Source of the DNA: Rhodanobacter sp. PCA2
Lineage (GTDB): Bacteria > Pseudomonadota > Gammaproteobacteria > Xanthomonadales > Rhodanobacteraceae
NCBI RefSeq assembly: GCF_013620825.1
Contig: NZ_NJIC01000055.1
Span: 1-63,157 of the forward strand
Direction: 5' to 3'
DNA length: 63,157 bases
Part shown: positions 27,485 through 35,825 of the stretch, one piece after another
Layout: each line of letters begins with the position of its first letter
Position numbering within the stretch: position 1 is the first letter of the stretch
The notes under the pieces: generated by a model
Seen by the model: only the letters and a program-made list of their open reading frames with translations
The model's database searches: none
What the model was told of the DNA's origin: nothing
Made by a program: the position numbers and the translations under genes

Positions 27485-27514
27485 TTGACAGATATCAGGC
27501 CCGCGAACTAGTTT
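27485..27514 (+). promoter_or_regulatory. Sigma-70-like promoter of the Oar-type receptor gene
   Basis: TTGACA at 27485-27490, 17-18 bp spacer, CTAGTT/TAGTTT at 27508-27514, in the only AT-rich stretch of this region (27300-27500). Transcription would start near 27521, giving a leader of about 200 nt. The receptor at 39322-42300 has a similar CGTTGACA core. The gap 26936-27725 otherwise holds a terminator and a leader hairpin; I see no gene in it. Confidence 0.65.
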
Positions 27515-27567
27515 CTGCCGCGCAAGGGGAATTGAGCGGCTGTCACCGTGAAGAAAGGTCAATGGCG

Positions 27568-27601
27568 GAATCGGGCGCGTGCTTCACACGAGGCCTGATT
27601 C
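27568..27601 (+). promoter_or_regulatory. Strong hairpin in the receptor mRNA leader
   Basis: GAATCGGGC (27568-27576) pairs with GCCTGATTC (27593-27601), with one G-U. An inner CGTG cttca CACG stem lies inside. It lies about 45 nt past the predicted transcription start and 125 nt before the ATG, without a U-tract. It may be a protective 5' structure or regulatory leader. Confidence 0.5.
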
Positions 27602-27725
27602 GACTACCCATCATTCTGCCTATGGCAACGCATGGCGTGCGGCCATTTCAAGCCACTGTTCCGCAGTGACTTGGGTGAACTATTTCTAATCATCCCCTTC
27701 GGGATGTGTTTGGGGAGTAAAGCGA

Positions 27726-30700
27726 ATGAACAAGCGTGTGATGCGAGAGAAGCTGTACCGTCGCAACGCCCTGGCCACTGCCTTGGCAGTGGGACTGGGC
27801 ATCAGCGGTATCGCCTATGGCCAGGCCACCACCGGCTCGGTTTTCGGCACCGCGCCGGCGGCGGCGGGCGAGACGGTGCGCATCGTCAACAACCAGACCG
27901 GCCTGACCCGCGAAGTGCCCGTCAGCAGCGACGGCCGCTTTGGCGCCAACCAGCTGCCGGTCGGCGAATACACCGTATCGCTGATGCACGGCGGTAATGT
28001 CGTTGCCACGCACAACCACGTGTCCGTGAGCGTGAGCGGTGGCGCCCAGGTGCCGTTCTCGGCCGCGGAAGCCGGCAAGAACGTCCAGAATCTCTCCAGC
28101 GTCACGGTCACGGCCAACTCGCTTCCCGCGATCGACGTGTCCTCCACTCGCCAGTCCTCGGTGATCACCGCCCAGCAGCTGAAGCAGCTGCCGCTCGCGC
28201 GCAACGCCGAGTCCATCGCCGTGCTCGCGCCCGGCGTCGCCGGCGGCAACGCCAGCCTGGGCACCGGCCCGGCCGGCACCCCGCTGATCTCCTTCGGCGG
28301 CGACTCGACGGCGGAGAACGCGTACTACATCAACGGCTTCAACACCACCGACCCGGTGGGCAACGCTGGCGGCATCGCCCTGCCGTACTTCGCCATCGCC
28401 GAACAGCAGACCATCACCTCCGGCTACGGCGCGGAATACGGCCGCTCCACCGGCGGCGTGATCAGCCAGATCGGCCATCGCGGCGGCAACGATTTCCACG
28501 CCGGCGTCTATGTCACCTGGGCGCCGACCTGGGCGCAAAGCGGCTACGACAACATCCACTATGCGAACCCGGCGTCGACCACGGCGGGTCAGCAGGCAGG
28601 CGACATCTACGCCAACCGCCGCAGGAACGAAGACTGGAGCACGGTTTACGACGCCTACATTTCGGGTCCGCTGATCAAGGACAAGCTGTTCTTCTACATC
28701 ACGGCCGAGGCCCAGCACGACAGCAGCAAGGCCACTGGTTCGGTCGATTCGCCGTACTACAACTCGCACAGCAGCACTTCGCCCAAGTTCTACGGCAAGC
28801 TGGACTGGAACATCAACGACAGCAATGTTCTTGAAGCCACCTATGCCTCGAGCAAGGAAGAAGACCTCTCGAACAACGCCTACAACTACGACTACGGCAC
28901 GAATACCCTCGGCAGCTACAAAGGCGTCAACAATCCGCTGTACTCGAGCAAGTTCGACATCGGCATCCTGAAGTACACCTCGTACATCACCGACAACCTC
29001 ACGCTGAGCGTGCTGGCCGGCAAGATGAAGAGCACGTACTACAGCCAGCAAGTGGCCTATCCGGGCTTCGATGTGCTGCTGGCGGGCATATCGGGCGTCG
29101 CGAGCCAGAACCCGACCGTTCCGGGCACCGGCAACACGAACAACAACGCGCTCACCATCCCCTCTCCGGACCACAAGTCCACCGAGAACAACTTCCGTCT
29201 TGATCTCGACTGGAAGCTGGGCGATCACGACGTGAAGTTCGGTATCGACAACATGCGCAGCACGGACTTGAGCGACGGCAGCCAGAGTGCCGGTCCGGGG
29301 TATTACTGGATCTACGGCAGGGAAGGGTATAAGGGCTTCTCCAAGCCCACTCTGTCCTGCAATGCGTTGGGTCAGTGCGTTGACAACCCCATCAACTACC
29401 CCAACGGCGGCGCAGTGGGCACCGGCACCGATGCCTACAGCTACTATGTCGTGAAGCGGACGTATGGCGGCGTGGCCTCGTTCACGGTGGAGCAGAAGGC
29501 ACAATACGTCGAGGACAACTGGCAGCTCACCCCGAACCTGCTGCTGAATCTCGGCCTGCGCAACGACCAGTTCACCAACTACAGCGCCGGCAACCAGCCC
29601 TACATTCGCCAGACCAAGCCGCAGTGGCAGCCGCGTCTGGGCTTCAGCTGGGACATCTTCGGCGACAGCAGCGCCAAGCTGTACGGCAACGCGGGGCGCT
29701 ACTACCTCGCCCTGCCCACAGGCCTCGGCGTGCGCATGGCAGGCGCGAATGCCTACCTCAACGAGTACTACACCTATGCGTCGATCGACGGGAACGGCAT
29801 TCCGCAGGGCCTGACCCAGGTGCACACGAGTGCGACGCCCTACTCGCCCGACGGCGAGTACGGCACGCCGAAGGATCCGAAGACGATTGCCGCCTCGGAC
29901 CTGAAGCCGATGTACCAGGACGAGTACGTGCTGGGCTTCCAGAAGTCGCTCAACGCGTTCGGCCAGGCGCTGGTCTGGACCTCGCAGGCGACCTACTCGA
30001 GGATGAACAACATCATCGACGACACCGGCACGGTCACCGAGCCTGCCGACGCGGATCCGGTTGCGTTCCAGACGGACATCCTGGTCAACCCCGGGCGCAG
30101 CAACCAGGTGCGCTACCTGGCGACCGACGGCACCTACAAGACCTACACCTGGAACCCGCACACGGTGACAGGTGGATACGTCACGGGCTTCCCCGCGGCG
30201 TTCCGCAAGTACTACAGCCTGGAAGAGGCCCTCGAGCATCCGTGGGACGGCAAGTGGATGGGCAAGATCGACTACGTGTTCGCCAAGAGCTACGGCACCA
30301 CGGAAGGCCCGACCTACTCGCCGCTCGGCCAGATCTCCAATGCCTCGGCTGCTGCGGGCGGCGGCCAGTCCTCCTCGATCAGCGAGGCGTGGGACTTCCC
30401 CGAGCTGATGCAGTACTCGAATGGCGAGCTGCCGAATTCGCATCGTCATACGCTGAAGGCCTACGGCACCTATGCGATCACCCCCGAGTGGCTGGTCAGT
30501 GGCCTGTACATCGTCCAGTCGGGCGCACCCATCACCTGCCTGGGTTCCTGGGGTCCCGACCAGATCGATGCGGAGGGTTATGGCGAGGCTTATCACTGGT
30601 GCAACGGCATGCCGTCGCCTCCGGGCAAGGCCGGTCGTACCCCATGGACCCACAAGCTCGACCTGTCCGTCAGCTACATCCCGGAATGGGCCGGCAAGCA

Positions 30701-30887
30701 CCTGACCCTGCAGGTGCAGGTCCAGAACGTGTTCAACGAGCAGCACGACACGGCTTACGTCGTTACCCACGATGGTGCGGGTGGTGCGCCGGACACCATG
30801 TACAAGCTGCCGTATCCAGGTACGAATGGGCTTTTCGCCGTGGAGCAGCCGCGGTTCGCGGAGTTCAGCGTCAAGTACGACTGGTAA
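27726..30887 (+). CDS. Oar-like TonB-dependent receptor with carboxypeptidase-regulatory-like N-terminal domain
   Basis: 1053 aa. Signal peptide about 1-36 (ISGIAYGQA). Then an Ig-like carboxypeptidase-regulatory-type domain, about 40-115 (VRIVNNQTGLTREVPVSSDGRF, LPVGEYTVSL). The plug domain spans about 125-245 (TARNAESIAVLAPGV-like segment, then YYINGFNTTDPVG and SGYGAEYGRSTGGVISQ). A long 22-strand-type barrel ends with the aromatic C-terminus FSVKYDW. Oar-type receptors import or interact with large ligands through TonB/ExbBD. GGGGAG lies 8 nt before the ATG. Two hairpins follow. The convergent neighbour is a TPR-sulfotransferase, the first gene of the island. Confidence 0.93.
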   Translation: MNKRVMREKLYRRNALATALAVGLGISGIAYGQATTGSVFGTAPAAAGETVRIVNNQTGLTREVPVSSDGRFGANQLPVGEYTVSLMHGGNVVATHNHVSVSVSGGAQVPFSAAEAGKNVQNLSSVTVTANSLPAIDVSSTRQSSVITAQQLKQLPLARNAESIAVLAPGVAGGNASLGTGPAGTPLISFGGDSTAENAYYINGFNTTDPVGNAGGIALPYFAIAEQQTITSGYGAEYGRSTGGVISQIGHRGGNDFHAGVYVTWAPTWAQSGYDNIHYANPASTTAGQQAGDIYANRRRNEDWSTVYDAYISGPLIKDKLFFYITAEAQHDSSKATGSVDSPYYNSHSSTSPKFYGKLDWNINDSNVLEATYASSKEEDLSNNAYNYDYGTNTLGSYKGVNNPLYSSKFDIGILKYTSYITDNLTLSVLAGKMKSTYYSQQVAYPGFDVLLAGISGVASQNPTVPGTGNTNNNALTIPSPDHKSTENNFRLDLDWKLGDHDVKFGIDNMRSTDLSDGSQSAGPGYYWIYGREGYKGFSKPTLSCNALGQCVDNPINYPNGGAVGTGTDAYSYYVVKRTYGGVASFTVEQKAQYVEDNWQLTPNLLLNLGLRNDQFTNYSAGNQPYIRQTKPQWQPRLGFSWDIFGDSSAKLYGNAGRYYLALPTGLGVRMAGANAYLNEYYTYASIDGNGIPQGLTQVHTSATPYSPDGEYGTPKDPKTIAASDLKPMYQDEYVLGFQKSLNAFGQALVWTSQATYSRMNNIIDDTGTVTEPADADPVAFQTDILVNPGRSNQVRYLATDGTYKTYTWNPHTVTGGYVTGFPAAFRKYYSLEEALEHPWDGKWMGKIDYVFAKSYGTTEGPTYSPLGQISNASAAAGGGQSSSISEAWDFPELMQYSNGELPNSHRHTLKAYGTYAITPEWLVSGLYIVQSGAPITCLGSWGPDQIDAEGYGEAYHWCNGMPSPPGKAGRTPWTHKLDLSVSYIPEWAGKHLTLQVQVQNVFNEQHDTAYVVTHDGAGGAPDTMYKLPYPGTNGLFAVEQPRFAEFSVKYDW

Positions 30888-30894
30888 GCGACAA

Positions 30895-30937
30895 CCGCTG
30901 CGCGATGCCGCCGCAAGCCGGCGGCGTCGCGCAGCGG
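30895..30937 (+). terminator. Very stable hairpin after the Oar-like receptor gene
   Basis: 19-bp stem (one G-T) CCGCTGCGCGATGCCGCCG / CGGCGGCGTCGCGCAGCGG with a 5-nt loop, starting 8 bp after the stop. It has no T-tract, so it may terminate weakly or protect the mRNA 3' end. Confidence 0.6.
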
Positions 30938-30951
30938 AATGCAAGAGAACA

Positions 30952-30983
30952 AACACGGCCGCCGGGCAACCGGCGGCCGTGTT
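30952..30983. terminator. Terminator of the convergent sulfotransferase gene
   Basis: AACACGGCCGCCGG gcaa CCGGCGGCCGTGTT, perfect 14-bp stem. On the minus strand it is followed by TGTTCTCTT, a U-rich tail, 5 bp past the stop at 30988. Confidence 0.75.
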
Positions 30984-30987
30984 CGCT

Positions 30988-32553
30988 TCAGTACGACAAC
31001 CGCTCCCGCAGCGGCTGCAACCATGCCATATATGGCGCGCTGTGCGCCGTATCGGCGCGGATGGGTTCGCGCACCTGCGCCGCGCTCGCCGTGCTGAGCA
31101 CTTCACGCCGGGTCTGGTGGGGCGTGAGGCAGGCGGGATCGAACGGCAGCCCGCAGAAGGCGAGCAATCGGCGGATCTGCGCTTCGGGCTGCTGCACCAG
31201 GGCTTCGTAGGGGTAGTCGAGCATGTGCTGCGGATACCGCGCCAGCCAGAACGCGCTGAGGCGTTCGTAGTCGCGGTAATGCTCGGCCATCTCGGCCAGG
31301 TCGTAGCTGTAATGCACGCCATGCCGGAACAGATGGCGGTAGCAGGAGAAGCAGGTTTCCAGCGGGTCGCGGTGGCAGTGGATGATCCTCGCGCCGGGCA
31401 GCATCAGGCGGGCGGCGCCCAGCAGCGGCCAGTTGGTGACGTTCTTGTCGGTGAAGCGCAGACGTCGCTCGCGCCAGTGCGCGGTACGGGCGAGGTAGTC
31501 GCGACCCAGCCGGTGCCAGTCGGCCGCGGTGGCAGCGTTTGCCCACGCCGGGAAGGACTGGCCACGGCGACGCGATTCGTCCTCGATGACCTGGGGCAGG
31601 TCGGGAATTTCGTTGGCGCCCTCGACGTCGGGATGCGTGGCGAGAATATGCTCGATCAGGGTGGAACCCGAGCGCGGCATGCTGGCGATGAAGATGACTT
31701 CCCGACCCAACGCGGGATCCACCGGAGCAGGCAGAGCGGCGCTGAATACTTCCATGATGCTATCGATACACGCTCGCTCGGCAGCAGCATCCCATGCCAC
31801 CTGGCGCCGCTTGGCCGCGTTTGCCTGGCACAGTGCTTCGAAGGCACGGGCGTAGTCGTGCTGGTCTTCCAGCGCACGGAACAGGCTGAAGCCGAGTATC
31901 ACCTGCGTGTCGGGTGACAGGCCCGGTTGACGCAGGGCGCGGCGGATCAGGTCGATATCGGCAGGCCCCAGCGACTCTGTCTTGAGATTGGCCAGGCCGT
32001 GCCATGCTTCGGCGCACCCGGGTTGCTGGCGCAGCACGTGCCGGTACTCGGCCGAGGCGCGCGAAATGTCGCCCTGCATGGTGGCGATGTCGGCCACGCT
32101 GATGCGCGCGAGGATGTGGCCGCCGTCCAGCACCAGCGCACGATGCAACGCCCCGGCGGCATCTTCCAGCCTTGCCTGCTGCTTCAGCGCCTTGCCGAGG
32201 TTGTACCAGGACGCGGCCTGGCCTGGCGCCAGTTCGCAGGCACGGCGCAGATGCGCCAGCGCCTCATCCAACTTGCCTGCATCCTGCAGGGCGCAACCGA
32301 GGTACATCTGGATGCCTGCGTCGCCCGGACGCTGGGCGACCGCCTGGCGCAGCAAGCCGACGGCCTTGGCGCTGTCGCCGCGCATGAGGCAGGCGATGCC
32401 GTACAGGAATCGCGCATCGGCCGAATCCGGTTCGACGGCGAGCACCCGCGCGAGCACATCCTCGGCGAGATCAGGGCGTCTTTGGTTGAGCGCCCGTCCG
32501 GCGTCCGCGAGGAGTCGGCGTATCTCTGGCGAAGGCGGGAGCGGTGGAGGCAT
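30988..32553 (-). CDS. TPR-containing sulfotransferase 1
   Basis: 521 aa. Residues about 10-250 form a TPR superhelix (repeats such as AGIQMYLGCALQDAGKLDEALAHL and ASWYNLGKALKQQARLEDAAGAL). Residues about 285-515 form a PAPS-dependent sulfotransferase domain. The 5'-phosphosulfate loop is SMPRSGSTLIEHIL (292-300 core) and the 3'-phosphate site lies around CHRDPLETCFSCYR. TPR-sulfotransferases are thought to sulfate protein tyrosines or other macromolecules, with the TPR holding the substrate; the acceptor here is unknown. Closest in the window is the gene at 34233. No signal peptide, so it acts in the cytoplasm. The start is uncertain (ATG at 32553 or 32592; neither has a good ribosome site). 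The gap to the next gene, 32593-32765, shows nothing. Confidence 0.87.
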   Translation of the reverse strand: MPPPLPPSPEIRRLLADAGRALNQRRPDLAEDVLARVLAVEPDSADARFLYGIACLMRGDSAKAVGLLRQAVAQRPGDAGIQMYLGCALQDAGKLDEALAHLRRACELAPGQAASWYNLGKALKQQARLEDAAGALHRALVLDGGHILARISVADIATMQGDISRASAEYRHVLRQQPGCAEAWHGLANLKTESLGPADIDLIRRALRQPGLSPDTQVILGFSLFRALEDQHDYARAFEALCQANAAKRRQVAWDAAAERACIDSIMEVFSAALPAPVDPALGREVIFIASMPRSGSTLIEHILATHPDVEGANEIPDLPQVIEDESRRRGQSFPAWANAATAADWHRLGRDYLARTAHWRERRLRFTDKNVTNWPLLGAARLMLPGARIIHCHRDPLETCFSCYRHLFRHGVHYSYDLAEMAEHYRDYERLSAFWLARYPQHMLDYPYEALVQQPEAQIRRLLAFCGLPFDPACLTPHQTRREVLSTASAAQVREPIRADTAHSAPYMAWLQPLRERLSY

Positions 32554-32765
32554 GGACCGGATCGATTGGGTGGCCGTGGCACTGCCCCGCATGCGGATAC
32601 ATGGGCCTGGTGCCGCTCAGTTCGGTGGCCGCATACCGGCCGAAACCCTGCCGATTGTCGCACGGGATGCTTCCTCGATCGGCCGCCCGTACCCGTGCGC
32701 GTACGTCGCAGGGTCTTTCGCCCCGTATCGCCGTTCCGGCTCCGCCAGCACATCCAGCGCGGAAC

Positions 32766-34082
32766 TCACTCCCCCGGCAACTCGCAGCTCCGGTTGAAGT
32801 CCCCTATGCCGGCAACCAGCACCGCGACGGCCTCGCGCTCGGCCTCGGTGAGGTCCGGATTCCAGCAATCCATGATCAGCACCACGCGGGTGCTGTCGCT
32901 GCGGTTCCAGGCCTCGTGCTCGAAGGTGTCGTCGAACGTGACGCAGCGGCCTTCCTGCCATTCGTGGATCTCGCCGCCCACGTTCAACGCGCAGTCCGCG
33001 GGCACGATCAGCGGCAGATGGGTGACCAGCCGGGTATTGGTGACGCCGCGGTGCGGCAGGATGTGCGTGCCGGGCCTGAGCACGGAGAACAGCGTCTCCG
33101 GCCCGTGGTCGCGGATGCGCGACAGCGGCATGCGCTCGATCATGGCCGTGGTGCGGGGACAGGCTTCGCAATGCGCGTCGTAGCGCTGGCCGTGGCGATA
33201 GAAGAAATAGGCGTCCCACGCGGCACGCTGCGCCCCGGCCCCGTGCAGCATGCTGTCCAGTTGCTCCTGGGTATCCGCCCTGAGAAAAGCTTCCAGGCCT
33301 TCGGGCCTGTCGAGCACCGCGCACAGCTCGTCGCGAATCGCCGCGGTAGCCGCCTCCAGGGCTTCGAATTCCGGAAAACGCTGGCGCGGATAGTAGGTGC
33401 GGCTGGGGATGCCCGGGAAATACAGGAATTTCGGCTGCTGGCGCGGATCGGGCAGGTTTGCCGGCCGCTCGTGCAGGTAGATCGCCAGGCATTCCTCCAC
33501 GCGGCGCATTTCCCCGCGGCCGTAGCGTTCGCGCAGCGGTTCCAGCAGGCCGTCGAACAACGCGTGCCGCCCGGCATCCACGTGGCGCATGGCGTGCTGT
33601 ACCGCTACGCGGATGCCGGGTGCGGTGGTCGCGTCGCTGAGCCAGCGACCCTGCGCCTGCGCCGTGTTGATCGCGGCGAAATACGCCACCAGGGCCTCGT
33701 GCGACCGCCCGAGCTGCTCCATCGCCAGGCCCAGGCGCAGGCGGGCCAGGAAGTGCCCGGGCTGCAGTTCCAGGCAACGCCCCAGGCTGGATGCCGCGCC
33801 CTGCAGGTCGCCATTGGCCATCTGCACGGTGCCGAGCTGATGCATGATGTCGGCGTTGCCTGGTGCGGTCAGGGCCGCATGCTGCAACAGCGCCACAGCG
33901 CGCACCCCGTCGCCACGCTGGAAATGCCGTCCGGCGACGAACTGCAGCGCATCCACGTCATCGGGCATGGTTTCCAGCAACTGCACGAAGCACTGTTCGG
34001 CCAGGGACGCATCGCCCTGCCGCAGGCCGGCAAGGGCTTTTTCGCGCAGCGCCACGACGTGGCCTTGAGATTCGGTGTCCAT
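32766..34082 (-). CDS. TPR-aspartyl/asparaginyl beta-hydroxylase fusion
   Basis: 438 aa. The N-terminal part (about 10-140) is TPR (DVDALQFVAGRHFQRGDGVRAVALLQHA, IMHQLGTVQMANGDLQGAASSL). The C-terminal part (about 215-415) is an Asp_Arg_Hydrox domain. It has the two-His iron site of that family, His344 in LPHRGVTNTRLVTHLPL and His389 in FDDTFEHEAWN, and Arg399 (STRVVLIMDCWNP) for 2-oxoglutarate. The DxxH facial-triad Asp is absent, as is normal in this family. It should hydroxylate a peptide Asp/Asn or a related acceptor. The ATG at 34082 has GGAAG 6 nt upstream. It lies inside the sulfotransferase cluster, divergent from the gene at 34233. Confidence 0.88.
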   Translation of the reverse strand: MDTESQGHVVALREKALAGLRQGDASLAEQCFVQLLETMPDDVDALQFVAGRHFQRGDGVRAVALLQHAALTAPGNADIMHQLGTVQMANGDLQGAASSLGRCLELQPGHFLARLRLGLAMEQLGRSHEALVAYFAAINTAQAQGRWLSDATTAPGIRVAVQHAMRHVDAGRHALFDGLLEPLRERYGRGEMRRVEECLAIYLHERPANLPDPRQQPKFLYFPGIPSRTYYPRQRFPEFEALEAATAAIRDELCAVLDRPEGLEAFLRADTQEQLDSMLHGAGAQRAAWDAYFFYRHGQRYDAHCEACPRTTAMIERMPLSRIRDHGPETLFSVLRPGTHILPHRGVTNTRLVTHLPLIVPADCALNVGGEIHEWQEGRCVTFDDTFEHEAWNRSDSTRVVLIMDCWNPDLTEAEREAVAVLVAGIGDFNRSCELPGE

Positions 34083-34158
34083 GTTTCTTCCGCGATCGCT
34101 TGCCGTTGTGCGCTCGATACAGCGTTGAGGCTCCGCCGGTCCATGCAGATGCCGCAGG

Positions 34159-34164
34159 TATAAT
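34159..34164 (+). promoter_or_regulatory. Consensus -10 (TATAAT) in the divergent control region
   Basis: TATAAT, perfect consensus, stands out in this GC-rich DNA. It lies 74 bp before the start at 34233, in the 150-bp gap between the hydroxylase and the second sulfotransferase. No matching -35 hexamer at 16-18 bp, which suggests activator dependence or chance. Confidence 0.4.
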
Positions 34165-34195
34165 AAAGACGTTGCCGTCCATTTGACCCGCATCT

Positions 34196-34209
34196 TGCAT
34201 GTACATGCA
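34196..34209. promoter_or_regulatory. 14-nt perfect palindrome, possible operator
   Basis: TGCATGTACATGCA lies between the TATAAT at 34159 and the start at 34233, close to or downstream of the predicted transcription start. Symmetry and position suit a dimeric regulator's binding site. Confidence 0.4.
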
Positions 34210-34232
34210 GGTGCACCGCGACCTGTCGTCCG

Positions 34233-35825
34233 ATGCTGGATATCCCGATGAACCCGCGTTGGCAAGGCCTGACTCCCGCTACCGCCCAATGCGTCATGGC
34301 CGCCGGACAGGCACTGGATGCGGGACGGGCGGACGAGGCGGATCGTCACCTGGCCAAGGCGCTGGCGGCCCATCCCGACCATCCCGAAGTGCTGCGCATG
34401 AAAGCCGGCATCCTGAGCCTGCGCGGCCAGCATCCGGATGCCATCCGCGCCATGCAGCGCGCGCTGGACCAGCGCCCGCAGGATGCGCCGTCCTGGAACA
34501 CGATGGGCTCGCTGCTGGGCGCCGCCGGCGATTACGAGGCGGCCGCCCGCATGCTGCGTCGCGCCTGCGAGCTGCGCCCGGACCTGGCGCTGGCCTGGTA
34601 CAACCTCGGCGTGATGCTCACCAAATGCGTGCGCAACGACGAAGCGATCGGGGTTCTCCAGCGTGCGGTCGCGCTGTCGCCGGCCCATGTCGACGCACGC
34701 GCCCTGCTGGCCGACCTGCTGCGCACGCAGGGCAAGGTCGGGGAAGCCGTCGCCGAATACCGGCGGCTGCTCGCGGAGCAGCCGGCCGCGGGCATCGCAT
34801 GGTGGGGCCTGGCCGACCTCAAGACGCACCAGCTGGACGAAAGCGACATCGCCCGCATGCGCGCCGCGCTGCAGCTCGGCGGAGTCAGCGAAAACGATCG
34901 CGTGAACATCGGCTTCGCCCTTGCGAAAGCCCTCGACGACGCCGGCCGCTACGCCGAGTCGCTGGACGCGCTGGCCGGCGCGAACGCCATCGTGCGGCGC
35001 TATCTTGCCTGGAGCGCGCCGGCCTTTTCGGCCAGCGTGGCGGCCATCTCCGACGCCTTCGACCCGCCACCCGCAGGCGCGCCCGGAGCACTCGGTCGCG
35101 AGGCGATCTTTGTCGTCAGCCTGCCGCGCTCCGGCTCCACCCTGATCGAACAGATCCTTGCCGCGCATTCCTCGGTGGAAGGCGCCGGCGAGCTGCCGGA
35201 CCTGCCGCAGGTGATCGCCGAGGAATCGCGCCGGCGCGGCAAGCCGTTCCCGCAATGGGTGGGCGAGATGCAGCCGGCGGACTGGGCGGCCCTGGGAGAA
35301 CGCTATCTCGAACGCACCGCGCGCTGGCGCCGCGAGCGCCCCCGCTTCATCGACAAGTTGCCCAACAACTGGATGTACATCGGCGCGATCCTCGCCATGC
35401 TGCCGGGCGCGCGCATCGTGGTGTGCCGGCGCGACCCGTTGGAGACCTGCTTCTCCTGTTACCGCCAGAAGCTGGATGCCAACAACGGCTACGCCCGCAA
35501 CTTCGAGGATCTCGCCGCGTTCTGGCGCGACTTCGATCGCAGCGTGACGCGCAGCGCCGCCCTGCATCCCGAGTCCGTGCGCGAAAACGGCTACGAGGCG
35601 CTGGTGGCGGACCCGCAGGCGCAGATCCGCGAATTGCTGGCGTTCTGCCAGCTCCCGTTCGAGGAAGCCTGCCTGCACTTCCACGAGAACAAGCGCGAAG
35701 TGCGCTCGCCCAGCGCCACCCAGGTACGCCAGCCGTTGCGGCGCGACACCGCGCGCTCGTCGCGCTACGGCTCCCTGCTCGATCCGCTGCGCAAGGCGCT
35801 CGGTCTTCCCGCCTACGCCCCATGA
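34233..35825 (+). CDS. TPR-containing sulfotransferase 2
   Basis: 530 aa. A TPR array fills about 15-260 (VLRMKAGILSLRGQHPDAIRAMQRAL, SWNTMGSLLGAAGDYEAAARML, LAWYNLGVMLTKCVRNDEAIGVL). The sulfotransferase domain begins near 290 with the PAPS loop SLPRSGSTLIEQIL (296-304 core), and has FIDKLPNNWMYIGAI and CRRDPLETCFSCYRQKL. The C-terminal half shares many phrases with the 30988-32553 protein (ELPDLPQVIAEESRRRGK, QVRQPLRRDTARSS), so they are close paralogues. The start may instead be the ATG at 34248. Its stop overlaps the next start by 4 nt (ATGA). Confidence 0.88.
   Translation: MLDIPMNPRWQGLTPATAQCVMAAGQALDAGRADEADRHLAKALAAHPDHPEVLRMKAGILSLRGQHPDAIRAMQRALDQRPQDAPSWNTMGSLLGAAGDYEAAARMLRRACELRPDLALAWYNLGVMLTKCVRNDEAIGVLQRAVALSPAHVDARALLADLLRTQGKVGEAVAEYRRLLAEQPAAGIAWWGLADLKTHQLDESDIARMRAALQLGGVSENDRVNIGFALAKALDDAGRYAESLDALAGANAIVRRYLAWSAPAFSASVAAISDAFDPPPAGAPGALGREAIFVVSLPRSGSTLIEQILAAHSSVEGAGELPDLPQVIAEESRRRGKPFPQWVGEMQPADWAALGERYLERTARWRRERPRFIDKLPNNWMYIGAILAMLPGARIVVCRRDPLETCFSCYRQKLDANNGYARNFEDLAAFWRDFDRSVTRSAALHPESVRENGYEALVADPQAQIRELLAFCQLPFEEACLHFHENKREVRSPSATQVRQPLRRDTARSSRYGSLLDPLRKALGLPAYAP

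Noticed and set aside
26963-27511. 182-codon open frame in the gap before the Oar-like receptor
   Set aside because: It runs through a strong terminator (27000-27028) and the receptor promoter, its composition is unlike the neighbours (Cys-rich, then Lys/Ile-rich), and it has no ribosome site.
34183-34188. TTGACC as a -35 box for the sulfotransferase 2 operon
   Set aside because: No acceptable -10 at 16-18 bp; the only TATAAT lies upstream of it.
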